Source: Streptomyces sp. A0642
GTDB lineage: Bacteria > Actinomycetota > Actinomycetes > Streptomycetales > Streptomycetaceae
Direction of reading: 5' to 3'
DNA length: 64,000 nucleotides
Assembly (NCBI RefSeq): GCF_004795105.1
Contig: NZ_SSBL01000028.1
Coordinates: 1 to 64,000, forward strand
Shown here: positions 31,086 through 38,813 of the stretch, piece by piece
Layout of the letters: each line of letters opens with the position of its first letter
Position numbering within the stretch: position 1 is the stretch's first letter
Made by a program: the position numbers and the translations under genes
Notes under the pieces: generated by a model
Seen by the model: only the letters and a program-made list of their open reading frames with translations
Told to the model about the DNA's origin: nothing
The model's database searches: none

Positions 31086-32726
31086 TCAGTTCCCGCTGCC
31101 GCCGCTGCCGCCGCTGTCGCCGATCTTCGAGATCCAGCCGGTGACGGTGTCGAAGGCGTCGGTGATCGCGTGCCAGTAGCTCTGCCCCTGGCCGATCCAG
31201 TCCTTCAGCGGGGTCAGCTCCCAGATCAGCCAGCTCGCGACGAAGAGCAGAACCAGCGTGAACAGACAGCCCTTCAGACAGCCGAGGCCGGGGATCTTCA
31301 TCGGGTTGGCGCTGCGCTGCCTCGGCTCCCTGGGCGGGCGCTGAGCCGGCTGCTGGGGCTGCTGCGGCGGCGCGTACTGCTGACGCTGCGGCTGGTACTG
31401 CTGTTGCTGAGGGTGGGGCTGGTACTGCTGGGGCTGCTGGCGGTACTGCGGCTGCTGTTGCTGCTGCTGCGGGTACTGCTGCTGGCGGCGCGGCGGCTGC
31501 TGCGGCTGCTGGCGCTGGGGGCGGCGGCGCAGCGGGTCCTGGCTCGGGTCGAGGTACTGGACCTGCGTCTGCTCGTTGCGGTCGCGGGCGGCCTGGAGCT
31601 GGGACTGCCACGGGTGCGGTCCGTCGGGCTGCGGTTCCCCCTCGGGGCGCGGCGGGACGGGCGGCATGACGGCGGTCGGGTCGGCGTGACCGCCACCCGG
31701 CCCGGCGTTGTGCTGCAGCACGCTGGTGGCCGCGTTCGGGTCGTACGAGCCGGCGTTGCTCGGCAGCACCTGCGTCGGGTCGGCCGCTCCGGGCGTCTCC
31801 GGCACGGCGGTGGGCGCCGGGTCGGGCGCGAGCAGGGCGCCCACTCCGTCGGCGGCCGCGATCTGCGCGGAGTTCGCGTGCACGCCGATCCCGGCGGCGA
31901 CGGTACGCAGCGCACGGGCGAGGTTCTCGGCGCTGGGCCGGCGGTCCGGGTCCTTGCTCAGGCAGCGCTCTATCACCGTCCACAGCGGGGCGGGGACGGT
32001 GCTGGGGCGGCGGGGCTCCTCGCTGAGGTGCCGGTGCAGGACCTCGAGCGCGGTGCCGCCGGCGAACGGCGGACGGCCGGTGACCAGCTCGTACAGCAGG
32101 ATTCCGGCGCCGTAGATGTCCACGGCGGAGGTCTGCGGGCGGCCCTCGGCCGACTCGGGCGCCACATAGGCCGGTGTCCCCACGAACTCATGGGTGCGGG
32201 TCAGGCCCGGGGAGTCGGCGAGACGGGCGATGCCGAAGTCGGTGAGCATGGGATGCATCTGGCCGTCGCGCTCGTCGAGCAGCACGTTGGCGGGCTTCAG
32301 GTCGCGGTGGACGACGCCGTCGGCATGGCTGGCGGCGAGCGCGTCCGCGATCTGCGCGGTGAGCAGCGAGGCGGCGACCGGCGTGAGCGGGCCGTTGTCG
32401 CGGAGGTAGCGGTGCAGGTCGGGGCCGTCGACCAGGTCCATGACGAGGGCGAGGAGATCACCCTCCACGACCAGGTCGCGGGTGCGCACGATGTTCTCGT
32501 GCCTCAGCCGCAGAAGGACGGAGCGCTCGCGCAGGAACCGCATCACGACGTCCGCGTCGTTGGCGAGCTCCTCCTTGAGGACCTTGATCGCCACGGTCTC
32601 GCCGGGCTGGCCGGCGACGGCCGCCTCGGCGCCCGCGGTCTCACGCTGGCGGGCGCGCCAGACGGTGCCCGTGGCGCCGCGTCCGAGCGGCTCCTCGAGC
32701 AGGTACTTGCTGCCTACCGGCCGCAC
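31086..32726 (-). CDS. pkaA: Membrane Ser/Thr protein kinase, PkaA-like
   Basis: The 546-residue protein begins with a Hanks-type kinase domain (about 7-285): GRGATGTV at 15-22, K48 in VAIK, HRDLKPAN near 140-147 with D142, DFGIARL at 163-169 and GTPAYVAPE. A short alanine-rich insert (about 29-42) sits between the glycine loop and K48. A long linker follows, the last 75 residues of which are extremely Gln/Pro-rich, then one membrane helix (about 492-512, LFTLVLLFVASWLIW) and a small outer tail. The GTG at 32726 is chosen because GGGAG lies 8 bases upstream. It is divergent from the FHA/ATPase gene, a likely phospho-binding partner, and precedes pkaB on the same strand. Confidence 0.88.
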   Translation of the reverse strand: MRPVGSKYLLEEPLGRGATGTVWRARQRETAGAEAAVAGQPGETVAIKVLKEELANDADVVMRFLRERSVLLRLRHENIVRTRDLVVEGDLLALVMDLVDGPDLHRYLRDNGPLTPVAASLLTAQIADALAASHADGVVHRDLKPANVLLDERDGQMHPMLTDFGIARLADSPGLTRTHEFVGTPAYVAPESAEGRPQTSAVDIYGAGILLYELVTGRPPFAGGTALEVLHRHLSEEPRRPSTVPAPLWTVIERCLSKDPDRRPSAENLARALRTVAAGIGVHANSAQIAAADGVGALLAPDPAPTAVPETPGAADPTQVLPSNAGSYDPNAATSVLQHNAGPGGGHADPTAVMPPVPPRPEGEPQPDGPHPWQSQLQAARDRNEQTQVQYLDPSQDPLRRRPQRQQPQQPPRRQQQYPQQQQQQPQYRQQPQQYQPHPQQQQYQPQRQQYAPPQQPQQPAQRPPREPRQRSANPMKIPGLGCLKGCLFTLVLLFVASWLIWELTPLKDWIGQGQSYWHAITDAFDTVTGWISKIGDSGGSGGSGN

Positions 32727-33347
32727 GTCATGCGCTCCCTGCTGGTCGTGGTGCTTGCGGTCCCCGGGATCCGCCCGGAGTTTCCGGCCCACTCTAGTGG
32801 GGCGGACGGGGTGGACGGCCGGGTCGGGCAGGTTACCTTTTTGTGCGCATTCCCCGTAATTTCCCCGAGGTGTACGGTCTGCCCGCCGCGATCCCCGGAG
32901 GATGCGGTCCGGTCGGCCGCGATCCCCGGAGGGTCACGGCCTGTCCACCGTCGGCCGCGCTCCCCGGCTGCGGAGGAAGACGCTCCTCCTGCGCGGATGG
33001 TTGCCGCGCCGGGATCAGGCGGCGCGGTTCCGGACCTCGCTCCCGAGCACGGTCCCTCGCGAGGTCCGGAGCGCTTCGGACGCGGGACGGACTTCTTCCG
33101 GGCGCCCGGGGAAACGGCCAAGCAGGCACTTTTGGGCGCACAGCAGACCTTTCAAGATCACTGAGCGGTGACCCCCGGGCGTGTTGTCAGTGGCAGGTGC
33201 GAGGATGCCTCCAGCACGGAACTGTGGGGTCGGGAGCTCTGCGGTACGTGACGAACCTGTACCGGACGACGCGTCCGTGCCGGGTGGGGGGAATCACAGG
33301 GCGTTCCCCCTGCCGGGCACCGCGCGCAGAAGGGACCGCTGACGGCG
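32727..33347. other. Divergent intergenic region, pkaA and FHA/ATPase gene
   Basis: This 621-bp gap is the longest in the window. I support no gene in it: the open frames have poor codon bias and no ribosome sites. It holds a direct repeat GCCGCGATCCCCGGAGG at 32885-32901 and 32916-32932 (31-bp period), with a weaker third copy at 32954-32967. Promoters for both kinase and ATPase genes must lie here. Confidence 0.55.
32885..32967. repeat. Direct repeats GCCGCGATCCCCGGAGG in the pkaA-FHA gap
   Basis: Two identical 17-bp units at 32885-32901 and 32916-32932 and a degenerate third (GCCGCGCTCCCCGG at 32954-32967) lie about 160 bp from the pkaA start. They could be regulator binding sites or a decaying duplication. 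Confidence 0.55.
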
Positions 33348-36300
33348 ATGCAGATCCGGCTGACCGTCCTCGCGCCGCCCAGCGGCCAGACCCCGGCGCG
33401 CCCCTGCGACGTGCTGGTGACCGCCCCCGCGGGGACGGCTCTGGCCGCCGTGGCGTCCCATCTGGCCGCCTCCGTCTCCGGGCCCGAGGGCTCCCTGGGC
33501 AGCGGTGCGGTGGTGCTGTTCGCCGGACGGGAACGGCTCGACGCGCAGCGGTGCGCGCTCGGTGAGCCGCCCCTGGTGGACGGGGCGGTGCTCTCGCTCC
33601 AGGTGCCGGGCGAGGACGAGGCGCCGGACGACGCCGTCCCGGCCCAGCTGCACGTGATCGCGGGACCGGACGCGGGCGGGGTCCACCTGCTGCACGGCGG
33701 GCAGATCCGGATCGGCCGCTCGGCCGACGCCGACGTCCCGCTCGACGACCCGGACGTGTCCCGGCTGCACTGCGCGGTGACGGTCTCTCCGGAGGGCCGG
33801 GTCTCCGTGGCCGACCTCGGCTCCACCAACGGCACGTCACTGGACGGCGCGGACGTCCGCGACCGCCCGGTCCGGCTGAACCCCGGCGCACTCCTCCGGC
33901 TCGGCGAGTCCACGCTCCGGCTCACGTCCGGCGCCCGGACGCCGACCCTCGAGACGGCGCCGGACGGCGAGGGCCACCTGCGGGTGGCCAGGGCCCCGGC
34001 CGCCGACCCGGTGGCCCCCGACCACGGCTACGGACCCGCGTACGGCGAACCGGAGGAGTACGCCGGGCCGGACGCCGCCCAGGAACACGAGCGCTCGGCG
34101 GACCCCGATGGAGGGCACCCCGCACGGCCGCACACGGGGTACGGGCGTACCGGCCGGCCGGCGGACGACGGCGCGCCCCGGCGCGGCGGCATAGGCGCCT
34201 GGGCCCGACGGCTCGCGGGCGGCAAGGCCGATCCCGTTCACGAGAGCGCGCCCGTCGAGCCCGGCCCCCCGGCCCCCGCCCCGACGTTCACCGCGCTGCC
34301 GACCGCCCCCGAGGGCACCTGGCCGGATCCGGCCTCCGTCCTGCTGACCGCGCTCGGCCCCGGCCCCCGGCTGTGGGAACGCGACACCGCGCACCCGGAG
34401 GCGCTGGTGGTCCGGCTGGGCACCACCGAGCGGGCCGACCTGCCCGCCGTGCCGGTGACGGTGGGGCTGCGGGAGGCCGGTTCGCTCGGCCTGGCCGGCC
34501 CGAGGGAGCGGCTGGTGGGACTCGCCCGCTCCGCCGTGGCCCAGCTGGCCGCGCTGCACTCCCCCGCCGACCTGGAGATCGTGCTGATCAGCGCGGACCG
34601 GGCGCGCGGGACGGACGAGCGGCGCCGCGCATGGGCCTGGCTCGGCTGGCTGCCGCACCTGCGGCCGATGCACGGCCAGGACTGCCGGCTCCTCCTGGCG
34701 TACGACCGCGAGCAGGCCCTCGCCCGGACGACGGAGCTGGTGCGCCGCCTGGACGAGGGCCCGCTCGGCCCCGGCTGGGCGAGCGTCGATCCCGCTACGG
34801 TCGCCGAGGCCGCCCGTGCGTACGAGGGGCCGTTCACCGTGGTGGTCCTCGACGGGGACCCCGGCTCCGCGGTGCTGCGCGAGAACACCGCCCGGCTGGC
34901 CGCGGCCGGTGCGGCGGCGGGCATCCATCTGATCTGTCTGGCGGAGACCCCGGCCGCCACCCCCACCTCGCCGGTCGCCGCGACGTACGAGGCGGCCTGC
35001 CACGCCTCGATCGCGTTCCGGGAGTGCGGGGCCGTGGCCATGCTCAGCGGTGACGTGGCGACCGCCCTGCGGCTGCTGCGGACCGCGGGCGGCCGTGCGG
35101 CCGGACACGGCACGGTGGCGACGGCGGACGCGGTGTCGGCGCCCTGGGCGGAGCGGTTCGCCCGGTCCCTGGCGCCGCTGCGCGCCGAGGGATCGGCCGC
35201 GCTGCCGAGCCACCGCGCGGTGGTGGCGCTCCCGCCGTCCGCCCGGCTCCTGGACGAGCTGGGCCTGGCCCGTGCCACGCCGGCCTCGCTGATGGCCCGC
35301 TGGGCCTCGGCCGCGGACGCCCAGCCGGGGGCGACGGTCCGCGGCGTGGGCAGTTGGACAGGCGGTACGGGAACGGCCGCCGACGACGCCCGCGGTTCGG
35401 CCCGCACCGCCCACCCGGGCGTTCCCGGCCCCCGCGTGGGCACCCAGCGCACCCCCGCCGACCCGCCGCGGCCCACGGACGACGACCGCGCCCAGGGCTC
35501 CGGCCGCACGCCGTACCCGGAACCCGCCGGTTCCGGCCGCACCCCATACCCCCGCACGGCGGACGACCGCGACTCCGGCCGCACCCCGTACCCGGAAACC
35601 ACCGGTTCCGGCCGCACCCCGTACCCCCGCACGGCGGACGACCGCGACTCCGGCCGCACCCCGTACCCCGAACCCGCCGGTTCCGGCCGCACGCCGTACC
35701 CCCGCAACAGCAACGAGACCCACGCGGGTGTGCCGCGCAGGGGCTCCGGCCGCGGTGACGCGTACGACGGCGCCGGTTCGGGCCGCACGCCCTACTCGGA
35801 GGCCCCGGGCTCGGGCCGCACGCCCTACCCCGACAGCAGGGGCTCGGGCCGCACGCCCTACCCGGACGCCGCCGACGCCCCGCGCTCGGCCCGCACCCCT
35901 CACCCGCGCACGGGGGCGCAGCGTTACGACGCAGCGGCAGGGGACACGCGCAGTTCCCGCACCCTGCCGGGTTCCGACACCCGTTCCTGGGACGGGGCCG
36001 CAGACGTTCAGGGCGCCGAGAGTCTGCGTACCGCCGGATCGGGGCGCTCCGCGAACCGGGTCAGCGGCCCGCGCCAGGGTGACGCCCCCCAGGTCGCCGC
36101 GCGCGGCGCCGAGTCCGCGGCCGGCACGCCGGCCGGAACGGCCGCGATGGCCGCCCCGGCCGCATCGGCCGGTGCCGCCGGGCGGCCCGTCATCGTGCTC
36201 GGGGCCGGGCCCCGGGGCCCGGTGAGTGTGGATCTCGCCGAGGAGGGGCCGCACCTGCTCATCGAGGGACCGGCCGGCAGTGGCCGTACGGAACTGCTGC

Positions 36301-37211
36301 GCGCGCTCGCCGCCTCGCTGGCCGCCGCCGACCGGCCGGACCGGCTCGGCCTCCTGCTGGTCGACGGGGCGGGCGGGGAGCGCGGCGAGAGTCTGGGCCC
36401 CTGCACCGAGCTCCCGCACGCGTTCACGCACCTGGTGGCCTCCGATCCGGTCCGGATGCGGGAGTTCGCCCAGGCGCTGGGCGCCGAGCTGAAGCGGCGG
36501 GCCGAGCTGCTGGGCGGGCTGGACTTCGCCGACTGGCACAGCCGGTACGCGGTGGCGCAGCGGATGGTCGCGCAGCGTCCCCCCGGCCCGTCCGAGCAGC
36601 GCGGTGACATCGACTCCACGATGAGCGGCACCCTGCGACTGCGGCCCGCCGCCGCGCGGGCGGCGGACCCGGGTCCCTCGCCACTGCCCCGGCTCGTCGT
36701 GCTCGTGGACGACTTCGACGCGCTGATCGCCCCGGCGCTGGGCAGTCCGGGGCGGCCCGCCGCCGGTTCCGTCGTACGGGCGCTGGAGGCCGTCGCCCGG
36801 GACGGCGGCCGGCTCGGTGTCCACCTCGTCGCGGCGTCCGCCCGCCCGGACCGCACGGAGGACACCGAACTGGCCCGCGGGGCGCGGCTGCGCGTCGTTC
36901 TGGACCCGCCCGCGGTGCCGCCCTCGCCGGACGAGCCCGCGCCGGGCCGTGGGCGGCTGGGCCATCCCGACGGGAGGGTGACGCCGTTCCAGGGCGGCCG
37001 GGTGACCGGCCGCATCCCGCGTACGGCGACGCTGCGTCCGACGGTCGTCCCGCTGGAGTGGGAGCGGATGGGCGATCCGCCCACCCGTCGCCCGGTCCGC
37101 GAGCTGGGCAACGGGCCGACGGACCTGGCGCTGCTGGCCAGCGCGCTGGAGCGGGCGGCCCGTTCGGTCAACGCCCAACCGCTGCCTCCGCTGGCGCCCG
37201 CGCACCACTGA
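33348..37211 (+). CDS. FHA domain FtsK/SpoIIIE (EssC)-like ATPase with SGRTPY repeats
   Basis: The 1,287-residue protein begins with a YukD/EssC-like segment (1-85), then an FHA phosphothreonine-binding domain (about 100-192: GRS at 123-125, SRLHC at 138-142, NGT at 161-163). A middle region (about 310-660) resembles the EssC-type FtsK/SpoIIIE module (VPVTVGLREAGSLGLAGPRE, LHSPADLEIVLIS) but without an obvious Walker A. A disordered stretch (about 700-890) contains nine SGRTPY units. The C-terminal ATPase (about 940-1270) has GPAGSGRT at 974-981, with Arg in place of the Walker A Lys, and Walker B LVVLVDD ending at D1121-D1122. No WXG100 or other ESX genes are nearby, so it is not evidently part of a type VII secretion locus. 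The divergent PkaA/PkaB kinases suggest FHA-mediated regulation. It is monocistronic. Confidence 0.85.
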   Translation: MQIRLTVLAPPSGQTPARPCDVLVTAPAGTALAAVASHLAASVSGPEGSLGSGAVVLFAGRERLDAQRCALGEPPLVDGAVLSLQVPGEDEAPDDAVPAQLHVIAGPDAGGVHLLHGGQIRIGRSADADVPLDDPDVSRLHCAVTVSPEGRVSVADLGSTNGTSLDGADVRDRPVRLNPGALLRLGESTLRLTSGARTPTLETAPDGEGHLRVARAPAADPVAPDHGYGPAYGEPEEYAGPDAAQEHERSADPDGGHPARPHTGYGRTGRPADDGAPRRGGIGAWARRLAGGKADPVHESAPVEPGPPAPAPTFTALPTAPEGTWPDPASVLLTALGPGPRLWERDTAHPEALVVRLGTTERADLPAVPVTVGLREAGSLGLAGPRERLVGLARSAVAQLAALHSPADLEIVLISADRARGTDERRRAWAWLGWLPHLRPMHGQDCRLLLAYDREQALARTTELVRRLDEGPLGPGWASVDPATVAEAARAYEGPFTVVVLDGDPGSAVLRENTARLAAAGAAAGIHLICLAETPAATPTSPVAATYEAACHASIAFRECGAVAMLSGDVATALRLLRTAGGRAAGHGTVATADAVSAPWAERFARSLAPLRAEGSAALPSHRAVVALPPSARLLDELGLARATPASLMARWASAADAQPGATVRGVGSWTGGTGTAADDARGSARTAHPGVPGPRVGTQRTPADPPRPTDDDRAQGSGRTPYPEPAGSGRTPYPRTADDRDSGRTPYPETTGSGRTPYPRTADDRDSGRTPYPEPAGSGRTPYPRNSNETHAGVPRRGSGRGDAYDGAGSGRTPYSEAPGSGRTPYPDSRGSGRTPYPDAADAPRSARTPHPRTGAQRYDAAAGDTRSSRTLPGSDTRSWDGAADVQGAESLRTAGSGRSANRVSGPRQGDAPQVAARGAESAAGTPAGTAAMAAPAASAGAAGRPVIVLGAGPRGPVSVDLAEEGPHLLIEGPAGSGRTELLRALAASLAAADRPDRLGLLLVDGAGGERGESLGPCTELPHAFTHLVASDPVRMREFAQALGAELKRRAELLGGLDFADWHSRYAVAQRMVAQRPPGPSEQRGDIDSTMSGTLRLRPAAARAADPGPSPLPRLVVLVDDFDALIAPALGSPGRPAAGSVVRALEAVARDGGRLGVHLVAASARPDRTEDTELARGARLRVVLDPPAVPPSPDEPAPGRGRLGHPDGRVTPFQGGRVTGRIPRTATLRPTVVPLEWERMGDPPTRRPVRELGNGPTDLALLASALERAARSVNAQPLPPLAPAHH
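35499..35904 (+). repeat. Array of SGRTPY-encoding repeats
   Basis: Nine units encoding SGRTPY (mostly followed by P and an E, R or D) and one degenerate SARTPH unit occupy residues about 718-852 of the FHA protein. Some units also share longer spacers such as RTADDRD, so part of the array has a 22-residue (66-bp) higher-order period. Confidence 0.85.
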
Positions 37212-37230
37212 GGGACGGTGGGCCCCTCAG
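37208..37230 (+). terminator. Weak hairpin at the end of the FHA/ATPase gene
   Basis: CTGAGGG (37208-37214) overlapping the stop codon pairs with CCCTCAG (37224-37230) over a 9-base loop. It is the only candidate terminator in the 227-bp gap before the sugar-binding protein gene. Confidence 0.35.
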
Positions 37231-37438
37231 CCGGCCCCCCGCCTTCCCGCTGCCCCTACCCACGATGACCACACGTCACGAGCCCATCACGATCACGGAG
37301 TTGAGCCCGGCGGCGGTATTGCGGCACCCGGACGCCGGGCGTAGGACTGTGCGCACAGGACGACGTGACAGGGAGCGGCACCGTCGGAAGTCCGGCCGGC
37401 GCCGCTCCGTGCACGCGCACAGCAGAGACGGGGCAGGA

Positions 37439-38809
37439 ATGCGCACAACTCTTCGGATTCGCCGGGCCGCCTTGGTGCTCACCGCCATCGGCGCACTGGC
37501 CCTCACGGGCTGCGGCGACGACGGTGACGGCGGAAAGAAGTCGACGGACGGGGGCGGCCCGTCCAAGGGAACGGACACCACGCCGAGCGTCGCCTTACCG
37601 AAACTGGACGGCGAGAAGATCTCGGTCGCCGCGGTGTGGACCGGGCCCGAGCAGGCCAACTTCGTCAAGGTCCTCAAGGAGTTCGAGAAGCGTACGGGCG
37701 CGACGGTGACGTTCGTCCCGGCGCAGGACCCGATCGTCAACTTCCTCGGTACGAAGATCGCGGGCGGCCAGCCGCCGGACGTCGCGATGATCCCGCAGGT
37801 CGGCGCCATCAAGCAGGCCGTCGAGAAGAAGTGGGCCAAGCCGGTCGGAGCCGAGGCGAAGGCCCAGCTCGCCAAGAACTACTCCCAGGTCTGGCAGGAC
37901 CTCGGCGCGGTGGACGGCACGCAGTACGGCGTGTACTTCAAGGCCGCCAACAAGTCCCTGATCTGGTACAACACCGAGGCGTTCGAAAACGCGGGCGCGA
38001 GCGAGCCGAAGACCTGGAAGGACTTCCTGGCGACCGCGGAGACCGTGTCCGCGTCCGGCGTCACCCCGGTCTCGGTCGGCGGCGCGGACGGCTGGACGCT
38101 CACCGACTGGTTCGAGAACGTCTACCTCTCCCAGGCGGGCCCGGAGAAGTACGACCAGCTGGCCCAGCACAAGATCAAGTGGACGGACCCGTCCGTCAAG
38201 GACGCCCTGACCACGCTGGCGCAGCTGTTCGGGAAGCCGTCCCTGATCGCCGGCGGCGCCGACGGCGCGCTGCAGACGGAGTTCCCCGCGTCGGTCACCC
38301 AGACCTTCACCGGCGGTGCCCAGCCCAAGGGGGCCATGGTCTTCGAAGGTGACTTCGTCGGCGTCAACATCGCGCAGACCAAGGCCAAGATCGGTACGGA
38401 CGCCAAGGTGTTCCCGTTCCCCGCAGTCGGCGCCGAGTCGCCCGTGGTGACCGGCGGCGACGCGGCGGTGGCGCTGAAGGACAGCAAGGGCGCCCAGGCC
38501 CTGCTGACCTGGCTGGCCTCCACCGACGCGGCGAAGATCGCGGCCGAGCAGGGCGGGTTCATCTCGCCGAACAAGGGCCTGGACCCGGCCGCGTATCCGA
38601 ACGAGGTGCAGCGCACGATGGCGAAGGCGCTGGTCGCGGCCGGTGACGCCGTCCGGTTCGACATGTCGGACCAGGCTCCGCAGTCGTTCGGCGGGACGCC
38701 CGGCAAGGGCGAGTGGAAGACCCTCCAGGACTTCCTGAAGAACCCGAAGGACATCGCGGGGACCCAGGCGAAACTGGAGTCCGACGCGGCCAAGGCGTAC
38801 AAGAGCTGA
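37439..38809 (+). CDS. Sugar ABC transporter substrate-binding lipoprotein
   Basis: The 456-residue protein has a lipoprotein signal peptide with lipobox LTGC, C25 being the lipidated residue. The mature part is a family 1 extracellular solute-binding protein (KISVAAVWTGPEQANFVKVLKEF-like start, DVAMIPQVG, WYNTEAFENAGASEPKTW, DAAVALKDSKGAQALLTWLAS). It should capture a carbohydrate for the two permeases that follow; no ATPase gene is present, so the shared MsiK-type ATPase probably energises it. The ATG at 37439 follows GGCAGGA. Residue 53 is encoded by TTA (37595-37597), a rare codon in Streptomyces read only by the bldA tRNA, so translation may be tied to development. The sugar is unknown. 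Confidence 0.92.
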   Translation: MRTTLRIRRAALVLTAIGALALTGCGDDGDGGKKSTDGGGPSKGTDTTPSVALPKLDGEKISVAAVWTGPEQANFVKVLKEFEKRTGATVTFVPAQDPIVNFLGTKIAGGQPPDVAMIPQVGAIKQAVEKKWAKPVGAEAKAQLAKNYSQVWQDLGAVDGTQYGVYFKAANKSLIWYNTEAFENAGASEPKTWKDFLATAETVSASGVTPVSVGGADGWTLTDWFENVYLSQAGPEKYDQLAQHKIKWTDPSVKDALTTLAQLFGKPSLIAGGADGALQTEFPASVTQTFTGGAQPKGAMVFEGDFVGVNIAQTKAKIGTDAKVFPFPAVGAESPVVTGGDAAVALKDSKGAQALLTWLASTDAAKIAAEQGGFISPNKGLDPAAYPNEVQRTMAKALVAAGDAVRFDMSDQAPQSFGGTPGKGEWKTLQDFLKNPKDIAGTQAKLESDAAKAYKS

Positions 38810-38813
38810 CGCG

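Noticed and set aside
32902..33171. Small plus-strand open frame in the pkaA-FHA gap
   Set aside because: No ribosome site, poor third-position bias and no recognisable domain.
33837..37208. 1,123-codon open frame antisense to the FHA/ATPase gene
   Set aside because: Shadow frame with Arg/Gly-rich composition; FHA and ATPase motifs are on the plus strand.
33348..37211. Type VII secretion (ESX) locus
   Set aside because: EssC-like architecture is present but no WXG100, EccB, EccD, EccE or mycosin gene lies in the neighbourhood.
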